From assembly GCA_036946415.1 (NCBI GenBank), contig JAQIJD010000005.1, positions 1-64,000 on the forward strand: DNA of 64,000 bases, read 5' to 3'. Source of the stretch: Sphingomonas_Q fennica_A. GTDB lineage: Bacteria; Pseudomonadota; Alphaproteobacteria; Sphingomonadales; Sphingomonadaceae. The position numbers and the translations under genes were made by a program. The notes beneath the pieces are model-generated. The model made no database searches and was not told where the DNA came from. It saw nothing but the letters and a program-made list of their open reading frames with translations. Below, one piece after another: positions 36,075-45,600 of the stretch. Positions within the stretch are counted from its first letter, which is position 1. Each line of letters starts with the position of its first letter.

Positions 36075-36106
36075 CAATCGATTGCAATTTGCTTGCAATC
36101 GATTGC
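36075..36106. promoter_or_regulatory. Twin LacI-type operators
   Basis: The palindrome CAATCGATTG occurs at 36075-36084 and 36096-36105 (the second extended to GCAATCGATTGC, 36095-36106). The centres are 21 bp apart, two helical turns. They lie in the 127-bp divergent gap between the MFS transporter and the TonB receptor. The second overlaps a possible receptor promoter (TTGCAA 36093-36098, TAATCG 36115-36120). A-rich palindromes with a central CG are typical LacI-family sites. Confidence 0.8.
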
Positions 36107-36165
36107 GAGAGGCGTAATCGTTATATCCGTCAGGCTCCGTCGAGGGCCGTTGGAGGAGGATCGCC

Positions 36166-38622
36166 ATGAAAAAGCCGTTTCGCTTCACCCTGTTGACCGG
36201 CACCGCGCTGCTGGCCGCACCCGCCATCGCCCAGACCGCTCCGGCGGCCGATTCGGCCAGCACGGAGGAGATCGTCGTGACGGGCGTGGCGCGCGGCACC
36301 AACCGTCTCGATTCGTCGGTCACGACCAGCTCGATCAGCTCGGCGAGCCTCGTCCAGCTCGCGCCGCGCTCGTCGGCCGAGCTGCTGCGCAACCTGCCCG
36401 GTATCCGCGTCGAGGCGTCGGGCGGCGAGGGGAATGCCAACATCTCGGTGCGCGGGCTTCCCGTGGCCTCGGGCGGCTCGAAATTCCTGCAATTGCAGGA
36501 AGACGGGCTGCCGATCCTCGAATTCGGCGACATCACTTTCGGTAACGCCGACATCTTCCTACGCACCGACTTCAACGTGCAGCGTGTCGAATCGGTGCGG
36601 GGCGGCTCCGCCTCCACCTTCGCGTCCAACTCGCCCGGCGGCATCATCAACTTCATCTCGAAGACGGGCGAGCAGGAAGGCGGGGCGGTGCAGCTGTCGT
36701 CCGGCCTCGACTATCGCGAATATCGCGGCGACTTCGATTACGGCGGCCGCCTGTCGGACAGCGTGCGCTACCATGTCGGCGGCTTCCTGCGGATCGGCGA
36801 CGGGCCGCGCGACGTTGGCTACAACGCCATGAAGGGCGGCCAGATCAAGGCCAACATCACCAAGGAATTCGCCGGCGGCTACGTGCGCGTCTACGGCAAA
36901 TATCTGAACGACCGCGGCATCGCCTATCTGCCCAATCCGGTGCGCGTGACCGGCACCAACAGCGATCCGGACTATACGAGCCTGCCGGGCTTCTCGATCA
37001 ACAGCGATACGCTGCACAGCCGCAACATCCGCACCGCGCTGACGCTGGACGGCAATAACAATCCCGTCACCCGCAAGATCGCGGACGGGCAGAACCCGCT
37101 GGTGAAGTCGATCGGCTTCGAGGGCCAGTTCGCGGTGGCGGACGGGTGGACCGTTACCAACCGCTTCCGCTATTCCGACATCTCCGGCAATTTCATCTCG
37201 CCCTTCCCCGGCAGCGTGGACAATGCGCAGACCGTGGCGAACGGCGTGGCCGGCGCGGGGGCGCAGCTGTTCTACGCGAGCGGGCCGAATGCCGGGCAGC
37301 GCATCGCCAACCCCGCCGCGATCAACGGCAACGGCCAGCTGGCAAGCGTGGTGCTGTTCGACGTCGATCTCAACAAGCTCGACAACGTTACCAACGATCT
37401 GCGGCTGAACGGTTCGATCCCGCTCGGCACCTCGACGCTGACGGTGGCGACGGGCTTCTACAAGTCGCGCCAGGACATCGATACCGACTGGCTGTGGACC
37501 TCCTTCTTCCAGGACGTGGCGGGCAACGGCCGGTCGTCGCTGGTCGACGTGCGGACGGCGGCGGGGGTGCCGGTGACGCAGAACGGCGTCTACGGCTATT
37601 CGGCGCGCTTCTTCGGCAATTGCTGCCGGCGCAGCTACGACGTGCATTACGACACCAATGCGCCCTTCGCGCAGCTGGGGCTGGAAGCCGGGCCGCTCAA
37701 CGTGGACGGCAGCGTCCGCTACGATTTCGGCCGGGCGCGCGGATCGGTGGCGGGGTCGGACATCAGCGGCGTCGGCATCGTGACGCGCGATATCGACGGC
37801 AACGGCGTGATCTCGGCCCCCGAACGATCGGTGGCGGTGATCCCGGCCGTCAGTTCGCCGGTGCGCTATAACTACAATTACTTCTCCTATTCGGGCGGCG
37901 TGAACTATCGCCTGTCTTCGGCGACGGCGCTGTTCGCGCGCTACAGCCGCGGCGCGCGCGCCAATGCCGATCGCCTGCTGTTCGGGCCGAGCGTCGATAC
38001 CGCCACCGGCCGGCTGGTCGACAGTTCCGCCGCGGTCGATTTCGTCCGCCAGCTGGAAGGCGGCGTTAAGTGGCGGCAGGGGCCGCTGTCGCTCTACGCG
38101 ACGGGCTTCCACGCGCGCACCGAGGAGCAGAATTTCGAGGCGACCACCCAGCGCTTCTTCAACCGCACCTATCAGGCGACGGGCGTGGAGCTAGAGGGCA
38201 GCGTGCGATCGGGCGGGTTCAGCCTGAGCGCGGGCGGCACCTATACCGACGCCGAGATCAAAAGCGACGTGCTGAACCCCACGGTGGTCGGCAACCGGCC
38301 GCGGCGGCAGGCGAAGTTCATCTATCAGGTGACGCCGCAGTTCGAGACGCAGCTGTTCACGCTGGGCGCCAACGTGATCGGCACCAGCGCCTCCTACGCG
38401 CAGGACAACAACCAGCTCAAATTGCCCGCCTATACGCAGGTCAACGCCTTCGTGGCGGTGCACCCGATCGAGCGGGTGACGGTGAGCGTGAACGCCAACA
38501 ATCTGTTCGACGTCAACGGCTTCACCGAGGCGGAGGAAGGCGCGATCCCGGCCAACGGCATCGTTCGGGCGCGTTCGATCAACGGTCGCACCATTTCCGC
38601 CGCCGTCCGTTTCGACTTCTGA
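36166..38622 (+). CDS. TonB-dependent outer-membrane receptor (sugar uptake)
   Basis: 818 residues with a signal peptide (MKKPFRFTLLTGTALLAAPAIAQ), a TonB box-like STEEIVVTG near residue 35, a plug domain (ELLRNLPGIRVEASGGEGNANISVRGLP; VQRVESVRGGSASTFASNSPGGIINFIS) and a 22-strand barrel ending in RFDF. A strong GGAGGAGG precedes the ATG. It starts the plus-strand operon with the GH13 enzyme and fructokinase, so it most likely imports sucrose or a related oligosaccharide (SuxA-like). Confidence 0.93.
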   Translation: MKKPFRFTLLTGTALLAAPAIAQTAPAADSASTEEIVVTGVARGTNRLDSSVTTSSISSASLVQLAPRSSAELLRNLPGIRVEASGGEGNANISVRGLPVASGGSKFLQLQEDGLPILEFGDITFGNADIFLRTDFNVQRVESVRGGSASTFASNSPGGIINFISKTGEQEGGAVQLSSGLDYREYRGDFDYGGRLSDSVRYHVGGFLRIGDGPRDVGYNAMKGGQIKANITKEFAGGYVRVYGKYLNDRGIAYLPNPVRVTGTNSDPDYTSLPGFSINSDTLHSRNIRTALTLDGNNNPVTRKIADGQNPLVKSIGFEGQFAVADGWTVTNRFRYSDISGNFISPFPGSVDNAQTVANGVAGAGAQLFYASGPNAGQRIANPAAINGNGQLASVVLFDVDLNKLDNVTNDLRLNGSIPLGTSTLTVATGFYKSRQDIDTDWLWTSFFQDVAGNGRSSLVDVRTAAGVPVTQNGVYGYSARFFGNCCRRSYDVHYDTNAPFAQLGLEAGPLNVDGSVRYDFGRARGSVAGSDISGVGIVTRDIDGNGVISAPERSVAVIPAVSSPVRYNYNYFSYSGGVNYRLSSATALFARYSRGARANADRLLFGPSVDTATGRLVDSSAAVDFVRQLEGGVKWRQGPLSLYATGFHARTEEQNFEATTQRFFNRTYQATGVELEGSVRSGGFSLSAGGTYTDAEIKSDVLNPTVVGNRPRRQAKFIYQVTPQFETQLFTLGANVIGTSASYAQDNNQLKLPAYTQVNAFVAVHPIERVTVSVNANNLFDVNGFTEAEEGAIPANGIVRARSINGRTISAAVRFDF

Positions 38623-40367
38623 TGGAGGCCGCTGATCGCCTATTCGCGCTGATCGCGCCGCTCTACCGGGATCATCCCGGCTGGGCGGCGGAGCAGGCGG
38701 CCATCACGACCCTGCTGGCCGAGGCCGAGGCGGCGCGGCCGGCGAGGCTGAAGGCGATCGATGCCGAGCGCGCCGCCGACCCCGCCTGGTTCGGCGCGGC
38801 CGACCGGATCGGCTACAGCTTCTACGTCGATCGTTTCGCCGGCACGATCGACGGCATCGCCGATCGCCTGCCGTGGGTGCAGGCGCTGGGTGCGACGCTG
38901 CTGCACCCGCTGCCGCTGTTCCGCGCGCAATCGGGTGACAGCGACGGCGGCTTCGCGGTGGCGGACTATCGCGCGGTGGCGCCGGAACTGGGCGAGGTCG
39001 AGGATGTCGCCGACCTGTGCGACGATCTGCACGATCGCGGCATGGCGCTGATGATCGACTGCGTGCTGAACCATTGCGCGCGCGACCATGCCTGGGCGCA
39101 GGCGGCACTGGCGGGGGACGCCGAGAAGCGCGGCTATTTCCGCATCCTGCCCGACGAGGCGGCGGTGGCGGCGTGGGAAGCGTCGCTGGACGAAGTGTTT
39201 CCCGATACCGCACCCGGCAATTTCACGCATGAGCCTGCCGCGGGCGGCTGGGTGTGGACGAGCTTCTATCCGTTCCAGTGGGATCTGGACTGGTCCAACC
39301 CCGCCGTCTTCCGCGAAATGCTGGGCGTGCTGCTGTTCTGGGCCAACCAGGGGGTGGACGCCTTCCGCCTCGACAGCGCGCCCTATCTCTGGAAGCGCGA
39401 AGGCACCAATTGCCGCAACCTGCCCGAGACGCATGTGCTGGTGGCCGCCCTCCGCGCCGGGGTGGATGCGGTAGCGCCGGGGGTGGTGCTGCTGGCCGAG
39501 GCGATCGAGCGGATCGCCGAGGTGCTGCCCTATGTCGAGCCGGCGGACGGCAGCCGCGCCTGCCAGATGGCCTATCACAATGCGGCGATGGCGGCATCGT
39601 GGGTGGCGCTGGCGACGGGCGACGCCTCCACGCTGGGCCGGCTGATCGCCACGACCAGCCTTACGCGGCCGGACACGGCGTGGCTGACCTACCTGCGCTG
39701 CCACGACGACATCATCTGGTCGGCGCTGGCCGACCTGCTGCCGGCCGAGACGCTGGACGCCGCCTCGCGCTTCTTCGCGGGCGAGGGGGGCGGCTATGCC
39801 GAGGGGCGACGCTTTCAGGCGCGGCCGGGGGCGGCGCCGAGCACGGTCGGCATGCTGGCCTCGCTGGTCGGCGGTGAGGGGCCGGCGGCGGTCGCCCGCT
39901 ATCGGCTGCTGCTGGCGACGCTGCTGGCGCTGCCGGGGATGCCGATGCTCTACATGGGCGACGAGATCGGCCTGCCCAACCATGTCGATCTCGCGGCGCC
40001 GGACGATGCGCGCTGGCTGCATCGGCCGCCGATGGACTGGCCACGTGCCGATGCGGCAGCCGAGGGCGACGGGCCGGGCGCGGCGTTCCTGGCCGAAACG
40101 AGCTGGCTGCTGGGGGTGCGCGCCGCGCTGCCCGCCTTCCACGCCAAGGCGCAAGCGATCGTCCATCTCGTCGATCCGGCGCTGCTGGTGATCGAGCGCG
40201 GCGAGGACGCCGGGGCCGTATTGGCCATCGCCAACTTCGGCGAGCATGCGTTACCCCTGCCGGCGATCGCAGGATGGGAGGATGACGTGGAGGATATGAT
40301 CGGGCCGCCGGGCGACGGCATGATCGCGGCGGGCGCCGCCTGCTGGCTGGTGCGCGGCCGTGGCTGA
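38622..40367 (+). CDS. GH13 subfamily 4 enzyme: sucrose hydrolase / amylosucrase
   Basis: 581 residues; ATG 38622 overlaps the receptor stop by 1 nt. TIM-barrel alpha-amylase family with the subfamily-4 hallmarks GDSDGGFAVADYRAV, MLIDCVLNH-like MALMIDCVLNHCARDHAWA, FRLDSAPYLWKREGTNCRNLP (nucleophile Asp), LLAEAIE (acid/base Glu) and TYLRCHDDIIW (third Asp). No signal peptide, so it acts in the cytoplasm. It is shorter than Neisseria amylosucrase (~636). Hydrolysis and polymerisation cannot be told apart by eye, but the fructokinase and Entner-Doudoroff context favours sucrose breakdown (SuxB-like). Confidence 0.88.
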   Translation: MEAADRLFALIAPLYRDHPGWAAEQAAITTLLAEAEAARPARLKAIDAERAADPAWFGAADRIGYSFYVDRFAGTIDGIADRLPWVQALGATLLHPLPLFRAQSGDSDGGFAVADYRAVAPELGEVEDVADLCDDLHDRGMALMIDCVLNHCARDHAWAQAALAGDAEKRGYFRILPDEAAVAAWEASLDEVFPDTAPGNFTHEPAAGGWVWTSFYPFQWDLDWSNPAVFREMLGVLLFWANQGVDAFRLDSAPYLWKREGTNCRNLPETHVLVAALRAGVDAVAPGVVLLAEAIERIAEVLPYVEPADGSRACQMAYHNAAMAASWVALATGDASTLGRLIATTSLTRPDTAWLTYLRCHDDIIWSALADLLPAETLDAASRFFAGEGGGYAEGRRFQARPGAAPSTVGMLASLVGGEGPAAVARYRLLLATLLALPGMPMLYMGDEIGLPNHVDLAAPDDARWLHRPPMDWPRADAAAEGDGPGAAFLAETSWLLGVRAALPAFHAKAQAIVHLVDPALLVIERGEDAGAVLAIANFGEHALPLPAIAGWEDDVEDMIGPPGDGMIAAGAACWLVRGRG

Positions 40368-41283
40368 GCCGCGCCTCGCCGGGCTGGAACTGGGCGGCAC
40401 CAAATGCTTCGCCCTGCTGGCCGAGGGGACGCGGCTGATCGAGCGGGTGAGCGTGCCGACGACGACGCCGGAGGAGACGCTGGGGCGGCTGGACGACCTG
40501 CTCGGCGGCTGGTGGGCGCAAGCGCCGTTCGTGGCGATCGGCATCGGCAGCTTCGGGCCGATCGGCCTCGATCCGGCGCGGGGCGACCATGGTTTCATCA
40601 CGACGACGCCGAAGCCGGGCTGGGCGAATGTCGAGGTGCTGGGCCGTTACGAACGGCTGTTCGGCGTGCCGGTGGGGTTCGATACCGACGTGACCGGGGC
40701 GGCGCTGGCCGAATATCTGTGGGGCCCGGCGGCGGGGACGACGAGCAACATCTATTTGACGATCGGCACCGGCATCGGCGGCGGCGCGGTGGTGAACGGC
40801 ACGCCGCTGCGGGGCCTGCTCCACCCCGAGATGGGCCATGTCCGCATCCGTCGGCGGGCCGGTGACGGGTTCGCCGGCGTCTGCCCGAGCCATGGCGATT
40901 GCCTCGAGGGGCTGGCGAGCGGCCCCGCCATCGCCGTGCGCGCGGGGGCGAAGGCGGAGACGATCGGGGAGGATCATCCGGTGTGGGACGATGTCGCCGC
41001 CGAGATCGCAGAACTGGTGGCGATGCTGGTGCTGACGCTGTCGCCACAGCGCATCGCCTTCGGCGGCGGCGTGCCGGTCGGCCAGCCGTGGCTGCTGCCG
41101 CGCATCCGCGCGCGCGCCGCCGACATCCTCGCCGGCTATGTCGCGCCGGTGGACGCGGCGGCGCTGGAGACGATCGTGGCGCCTGCCGCCTTCGGCGCCG
41201 ATGCGGGGCCGCTGGGCGCGATCGCGCTTGCCGACCACGCCCGGACCGGAAATGTGACACCGTTGTCACCCCCGGGCGGTTGA
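40360..41283 (+). CDS. ROK-family fructokinase
   Basis: 307 residues from GTG 40360, overlapping the GH13 gene by 8 bp. It has the ATP-binding phosphate-1 motif GLELGGTKCF, the catalytic-Asp context VGFDTDVTGAALAE and TIGTGIGGGAV, plus the ROK zinc site with HPEMGHVRIRR and the cysteine pair CPSHGDC. It phosphorylates the fructose released from sucrose to fructose-6-phosphate in the cytoplasm. The C-terminal codons overlap a palindrome upstream of zwf. Confidence 0.92.
   Translation: MAEPRLAGLELGGTKCFALLAEGTRLIERVSVPTTTPEETLGRLDDLLGGWWAQAPFVAIGIGSFGPIGLDPARGDHGFITTTPKPGWANVEVLGRYERLFGVPVGFDTDVTGAALAEYLWGPAAGTTSNIYLTIGTGIGGGAVVNGTPLRGLLHPEMGHVRIRRRAGDGFAGVCPSHGDCLEGLASGPAIAVRAGAKAETIGEDHPVWDDVAAEIAELVAMLVLTLSPQRIAFGGGVPVGQPWLLPRIRARAADILAGYVAPVDAAALETIVAPAAFGADAGPLGAIALADHARTGNVTPLSPPGG
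41254..41269. promoter_or_regulatory. Palindrome GTGACA-N4-TGTCAC upstream of zwf
   Basis: A 16-bp perfect inverted repeat lies at the 3' end of the fructokinase gene, 77 bp before the zwf start. It could be an operator for the zwf-edd-glk-eda set, or chance coding sequence. The regulator is unknown. Confidence 0.4.
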
Positions 41284-41345
41284 TCCTGCCGGCGAGCGCC
41301 GCCATGAGGGGGCGATCGCCGGCTTATGCCAGCTGAGGAGCTTTC

Positions 41346-42797
41346 ATGGCCAAGCCGACCACCTCCCTCCTGCTGTTCGGCGCGACCGGCGATCTGGCGC
41401 AGCGGATGCTGCTGCCGTCGCTCTACCTGCTCGATGCCGAGGGGCAGCTGGGGACGGGGATGCGGATCGTCGGCACCGCGCGCGGCGAGCATGACGATGC
41501 GGGCTATCGGGCCTTCGCCGAACGGGCGCTGACCGCGCATGTCGATGCCGAACGGCTGGACCTGGCGGCGGTGGCGCGTTTCCTCGATCGGCTGTCCTAC
41601 GTCGCGCTCGATGCGTCCGACGAGGCGGGCTATGCGCGGCTGGCGGACGCCGTAGGCGGGGAGGGCGACCTCGCCATCTTCCTGTCGACGGCACCGTCGC
41701 TGTTCGAGCGGACGATCGCCGGCCTCGCCTCCGCCGGACTGGCGGGAAGCAACGTTCGGCTGGCACTGGAGAAGCCGCTGGGCAGCGACCTCGCCTCCTC
41801 GCGCGTCATCAACGATGCGGTGGCGCGGGTGTTCGCCGAAAGCCAGATCTTCCGGATCGACCATTATCTGGGCAAGGAGACGGTGCAGAACCTGCTCGCG
41901 CTCCGCTTCGGCAATCTGATGTTCGAGCCGCTGTGGAACGCCGGCGGGATCGAGAATGTCGAGATCACCGTCGCCGAGACGGTGGGGCTGGAAGGCCGGG
42001 TCGGTTTCTACGACGATGCCGGCGCGCTTCGCGACATGGTGCAGAACCACATGCTGCAACTGCTGGCGCTGGTGGCGATGGAGCCGCCCGCGCGCTTCGA
42101 CGCCACCGAGGTGCGCGACGAGAAGGTGAAGGTGCTGCGCTCGCTGCGCCGGATGGGGCCGGAGGAGGTGGTGCGCAACACCGTGACCGGCCAATATGCG
42201 CCGGGCGCGATCGGCGCCAAGGCGGTGCCGGGCTATGCCGACGAACTGGGCCGGGCGAGCGGCACCGAGACGTTCGTGGCGGTGAAGGCGCATGTCGACA
42301 ATTGGCGCTGGGCCGGCGTGCCCTTCTATCTGCGGACGGGCAAGCGCCTGCCGTTCCGCCGGTCCGAAATCCTGATCCGCTTCAAGGCGGTGCCGCATTC
42401 GATCTTCGCCAACCGCGGCGCGATGCTGCAACCCAATGCGCTGCTCATCGGTGTGCAGCCGGAGGAGAATATCACGCTGACGATGATGGCCAAGCGCCCC
42501 GGCCTCGACCGCGACGGCATCCGGTTGCAGGAGGTTCCGCTCGACCTGAAGGGCGACGTGTTCGCCGACACCCGCCGCCGCATCGCCTACGAGCGGCTGC
42601 TGCTCGACCTGCTGGAGGGCGATCCGACGCTGTTCGTGCGGCGCGACGAGGTGGAGGCGCAGTGGGAGTGGATCGATGCGATCCGCGCCGGCTGGGCTTC
42701 CGTCGGCACGCGGCCCAAGCCCTATCCGGCGGGCACCTGGGGGCCGTCCGCCGCCATCGCGCTGACCGAGCGCGACGGCGTGAGCTGGCGCGAATAG
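41346..42797 (+). CDS. zwf: Glucose-6-phosphate 1-dehydrogenase
   Basis: 483 residues with GAGGAG upstream of the ATG. The NAD(P) motif FGATGDLAQRM, the substrate and active-site sequence RIDHYLGKET, and VALEKPLGSDL-type LALEKPLG are present. It oxidises glucose-6-phosphate to 6-phosphogluconolactone, the entry to the Entner-Doudoroff pathway, whose other genes follow. The lactonase (pgl) is not in the cluster. Confidence 0.98.
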   Translation: MAKPTTSLLLFGATGDLAQRMLLPSLYLLDAEGQLGTGMRIVGTARGEHDDAGYRAFAERALTAHVDAERLDLAAVARFLDRLSYVALDASDEAGYARLADAVGGEGDLAIFLSTAPSLFERTIAGLASAGLAGSNVRLALEKPLGSDLASSRVINDAVARVFAESQIFRIDHYLGKETVQNLLALRFGNLMFEPLWNAGGIENVEITVAETVGLEGRVGFYDDAGALRDMVQNHMLQLLALVAMEPPARFDATEVRDEKVKVLRSLRRMGPEEVVRNTVTGQYAPGAIGAKAVPGYADELGRASGTETFVAVKAHVDNWRWAGVPFYLRTGKRLPFRRSEILIRFKAVPHSIFANRGAMLQPNALLIGVQPEENITLTMMAKRPGLDRDGIRLQEVPLDLKGDVFADTRRRIAYERLLLDLLEGDPTLFVRRDEVEAQWEWIDAIRAGWASVGTRPKPYPAGTWGPSAAIALTERDGVSWRE

Positions 42798-42808
42798 AGG
42801 AGGCGACC

Positions 42809-44635
42809 ATGACGATCCACCCGACCATCGCCGCCGTGACCGACCGTATCGTCGATCGCTCCCGCGCCTCCCGCGCGCGCTACCTGTCGCTGATGGAGGA
42901 GCAGCGCGAGCGCGGCGTCGATCGCAGCCGGATGGGCTGCGGCAACCTCGCCCACGGCTTCGCCGCGGCGGGCGAGGACAAGCCGCTGATCCGCGCGGGC
43001 GGGGCGATGAACATCGGCATCGTCACCGCCTATAACGACATGCTCTCCGCCCATCAGCCGTACGGCGGCTATCCCGACCGGATCAAGCTGTGGGCGCGCG
43101 AGGCGGGGGCGACGGCGCAGGTGGCGGGCGGGGTGCCCGCGATGTGCGACGGGGTGACGCAGGGGCAGGCGGGGATGGAACTCTCGCTGTTCAGCCGCGA
43201 CGTCATCGCCCTCTCCACCGCAATCGGCCTCAGCCACGCGATGTTCGAGGGCGTGGCGATGCTGGGCATCTGCGACAAGATCGTGCCGGGCCTGCTGATC
43301 GGCGCGCTATGCTTCGGCCATCTGCCGGCGGTGCTGATCCCCGCCGGGCCGATGCCCTCCGGCCTCGCCAACAAGGAGAAGCAGCGCATCCGCCAGCTCT
43401 ATGCCGAGGGCAAGGTGGGCCGTGCCGAACTGCTGGAGGCGGAGGCGGCGAGCTATCACGGGGCGGGCACCTGCACCTTCTACGGCACCGCCAATTCCAA
43501 CCAGATGATGATGGAGATGATGGGCCTGCACATGCCGGGCGCCGCCTTCGTCAATCCCGGCACGAAGCTGCGCCAGGCGGTGACGCGCGCCGCCGTCCAC
43601 CGGCTGGCGGCGATCGGCTGGGGCGGCGAGGATTATCGCCCGCTGGCGGCGTGCGTGGACGAGAAGGCGATCGTCAACGCCGCGGTCGGCCTGCTGGCGA
43701 CGGGCGGCTCCACCAACCACGCCATCCACATCCCCGCCATCGCGCGGGCGGCGGGGATCGTGATCGACTGGGAAGACCTCGACCGGCTGTCGGGCGCAGT
43801 GCCGCTGATCGCGCGCGTCTACCCCAACGGCTCGGGCGACGTGAACCATTTCCAGGCGGCCGGCGGCATGAGCTATGTGATCTCGACGCTGCTGGCCGAA
43901 GGGCTGGTGCATGGCGACATCCTGACGGTGCATGGCGCCGGGCTTGCCGCGCAGGCGCAGGATCCGGTGCTGGATGGGGAAGCGCTGGCGTGGGTGCCGG
44001 CACCGGCCGATCCGCTCGACGAGGACATGCTGCGCCCGGTGACGCGGCCGTTCCTGCCCGACGGGGGGATGCGGCTGCTGGCCGGCAATCTCGGCCGCTG
44101 CATCATCAAGACGAGCGCCGTCGACCCGGCGCGCTGGACGATCGAGGCGCCGGTGCGCGTCTTCGCCGATCAGGACGCGGTGCTCGTCGCCTACAAGGCG
44201 GGCGAGCTGGAGCGCGACGTGGTGGTGGCGGTGCGCTTCCAGGGGCCGCGCGCCAACGGCATGCCCGAACTGCACAAGCTGACCCCGGCGCTGGGCGTGT
44301 TGCAGGACAAGGGCTTCCGCGTCGCGCTGCTGACCGATGGGCGCATGTCCGGCGCGAGCGGCAAGGTGCCCGCGGCCATCCACCTGACGCCCGAGGCGGT
44401 GGGCGGCGGGCCGATCGCGCGGCTGCGCGACGGCGACATCGTGCGCATCTCCGCCGACGACGGCAGCGTGACGGCGCTGGTCGAGCCGGCCGAATGGGAG
44501 GCGCGGCTGCCCGCCGATCCGCCGCCGCCGGCCACCGGCACCGGCCGCGAACTGTTCGCCTTCATGCGGTGGGGGGCGTCCCCCGCCGAGGAAGGGGGAT
44601 CGGCGATGCTGGCGGAGATGGAGCGGATGGCATGA
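42809..44635 (+). CDS. edd: 6-phosphogluconate dehydratase
   Basis: 608 residues from ATG 42809 (GAGGAG 7 nt upstream). IlvD/Edd family with iron-sulfur cluster cysteines in VPAMCDGVTQGQ and AMLGICDK, plus GTCTFYGTANSNQMMMEMMG, GGSTNHAIH and LTDGRMSGASGKVPAAIH. It dehydrates 6-phosphogluconate to 2-keto-3-deoxy-6-phosphogluconate. Stop overlaps the glk start. Confidence 0.98.
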   Translation: MTIHPTIAAVTDRIVDRSRASRARYLSLMEEQRERGVDRSRMGCGNLAHGFAAAGEDKPLIRAGGAMNIGIVTAYNDMLSAHQPYGGYPDRIKLWAREAGATAQVAGGVPAMCDGVTQGQAGMELSLFSRDVIALSTAIGLSHAMFEGVAMLGICDKIVPGLLIGALCFGHLPAVLIPAGPMPSGLANKEKQRIRQLYAEGKVGRAELLEAEAASYHGAGTCTFYGTANSNQMMMEMMGLHMPGAAFVNPGTKLRQAVTRAAVHRLAAIGWGGEDYRPLAACVDEKAIVNAAVGLLATGGSTNHAIHIPAIARAAGIVIDWEDLDRLSGAVPLIARVYPNGSGDVNHFQAAGGMSYVISTLLAEGLVHGDILTVHGAGLAAQAQDPVLDGEALAWVPAPADPLDEDMLRPVTRPFLPDGGMRLLAGNLGRCIIKTSAVDPARWTIEAPVRVFADQDAVLVAYKAGELERDVVVAVRFQGPRANGMPELHKLTPALGVLQDKGFRVALLTDGRMSGASGKVPAAIHLTPEAVGGGPIARLRDGDIVRISADDGSVTALVEPAEWEARLPADPPPPATGTGRELFAFMRWGASPAEEGGSAMLAEMERMA

Positions 44636-45600
44636 GCCGGATCGTCGCGGTCGACATCGGCGGCACCCACGCCCGCTTCGCGCTGGCCGAGGTGGACGGC
44701 GGCCGGGTGGTCTCGCTCGAGCCGGAAGTGACGTTGAAGACCGCCGAGCACGGCAGCTTTCAGCTGGCGTGGGAGGCGTTCGCCGCCATCGCCGGGCCGC
44801 TGCCGCGCGCCGCGGCCATCGCCATCGCCGCGCCGGTGCGCGGCGAGGTCATCAAGCTCACCAACAATCCGTGGGTGATCCGGCCGGCGCTGATCCCGCC
44901 GAAGCTCGGGGTCGATCGCTTCGTGCTGGTCAACGATTTCGGCGCGGTCGGCCATGCCGTGGCGCAGGCCGATGCCGCACACCTGACCCATCTGTGCGGG
45001 CCGGAGGGGCCGATTCCGGCGGACGGCGTGATCAGCGTCGTCGGGCCGGGCACGGGGCTGGGCGTGGCGCATGTCCTGCGGCGGCGAGGCGAGTATATCG
45101 TTACCGAGACCGAGGGCGGCCATCTCGATTTCGCGCCGCTCGACGCGATCGACGATGCGTTGCTGCGCCACCTGCGCGACCGGCACCGCCGCGTCTCGAC
45201 CGAACGGGTCGTCTCCGGCCCCGGCCTGTCGGCGATCGTCGAATGCCTCGCCGCGCTGGAAGGCCGGGCAGTGGCGCGGCGCGACGACAAGGCGCTGTGG
45301 ACCGCGGCGCTCGATGGCAGCGACAGCCTGGCGGCGGCGGCGTTCGATCGCTTCTGCCTGTCGCTCGGCGCGGTGGCGGGGGACATCGCGCTGGCGCAAG
45401 GCGCGGTCGGCGTGGTCATCGCCGGCGGCCTCGGCCAGCGCATCGCCGAACACCTCCCGCGTTCGGGCTTCGCCACCCGCTTCGTTGCCAAGGGGCGGTT
45501 CGAGCGGATGATGGCCGACATGCCCGTCAAACTCATCACCCATCCGCAGCCGGGCCTGTTCGGCGCGGCCGCCGCCTTCGCCCAGGAGCATCGTGCATGA
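44632..45600 (+). CDS. glk: Glucokinase
   Basis: 322 residues. Bacterial hexokinase-like glucokinase with VAVDIGGTHARFALAE, the Asp catalytic context LVNDFGAVGHA, GPGTGLGVAHV and TEGGHLDFAP. It phosphorylates the glucose released from sucrose. Coupled to edd (4-bp overlap) and eda (4-bp overlap). Confidence 0.97.
   Translation: MSRIVAVDIGGTHARFALAEVDGGRVVSLEPEVTLKTAEHGSFQLAWEAFAAIAGPLPRAAAIAIAAPVRGEVIKLTNNPWVIRPALIPPKLGVDRFVLVNDFGAVGHAVAQADAAHLTHLCGPEGPIPADGVISVVGPGTGLGVAHVLRRRGEYIVTETEGGHLDFAPLDAIDDALLRHLRDRHRRVSTERVVSGPGLSAIVECLAALEGRAVARRDDKALWTAALDGSDSLAAAAFDRFCLSLGAVAGDIALAQGAVGVVIAGGLGQRIAEHLPRSGFATRFVAKGRFERMMADMPVKLITHPQPGLFGAAAAFAQEHRA

Noticed and set aside
43090..45600. 836-codon ORF across edd and glk
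   Set aside because: Only its final part (glk, from 44632) is real; the first part is an out-of-frame reading of edd.
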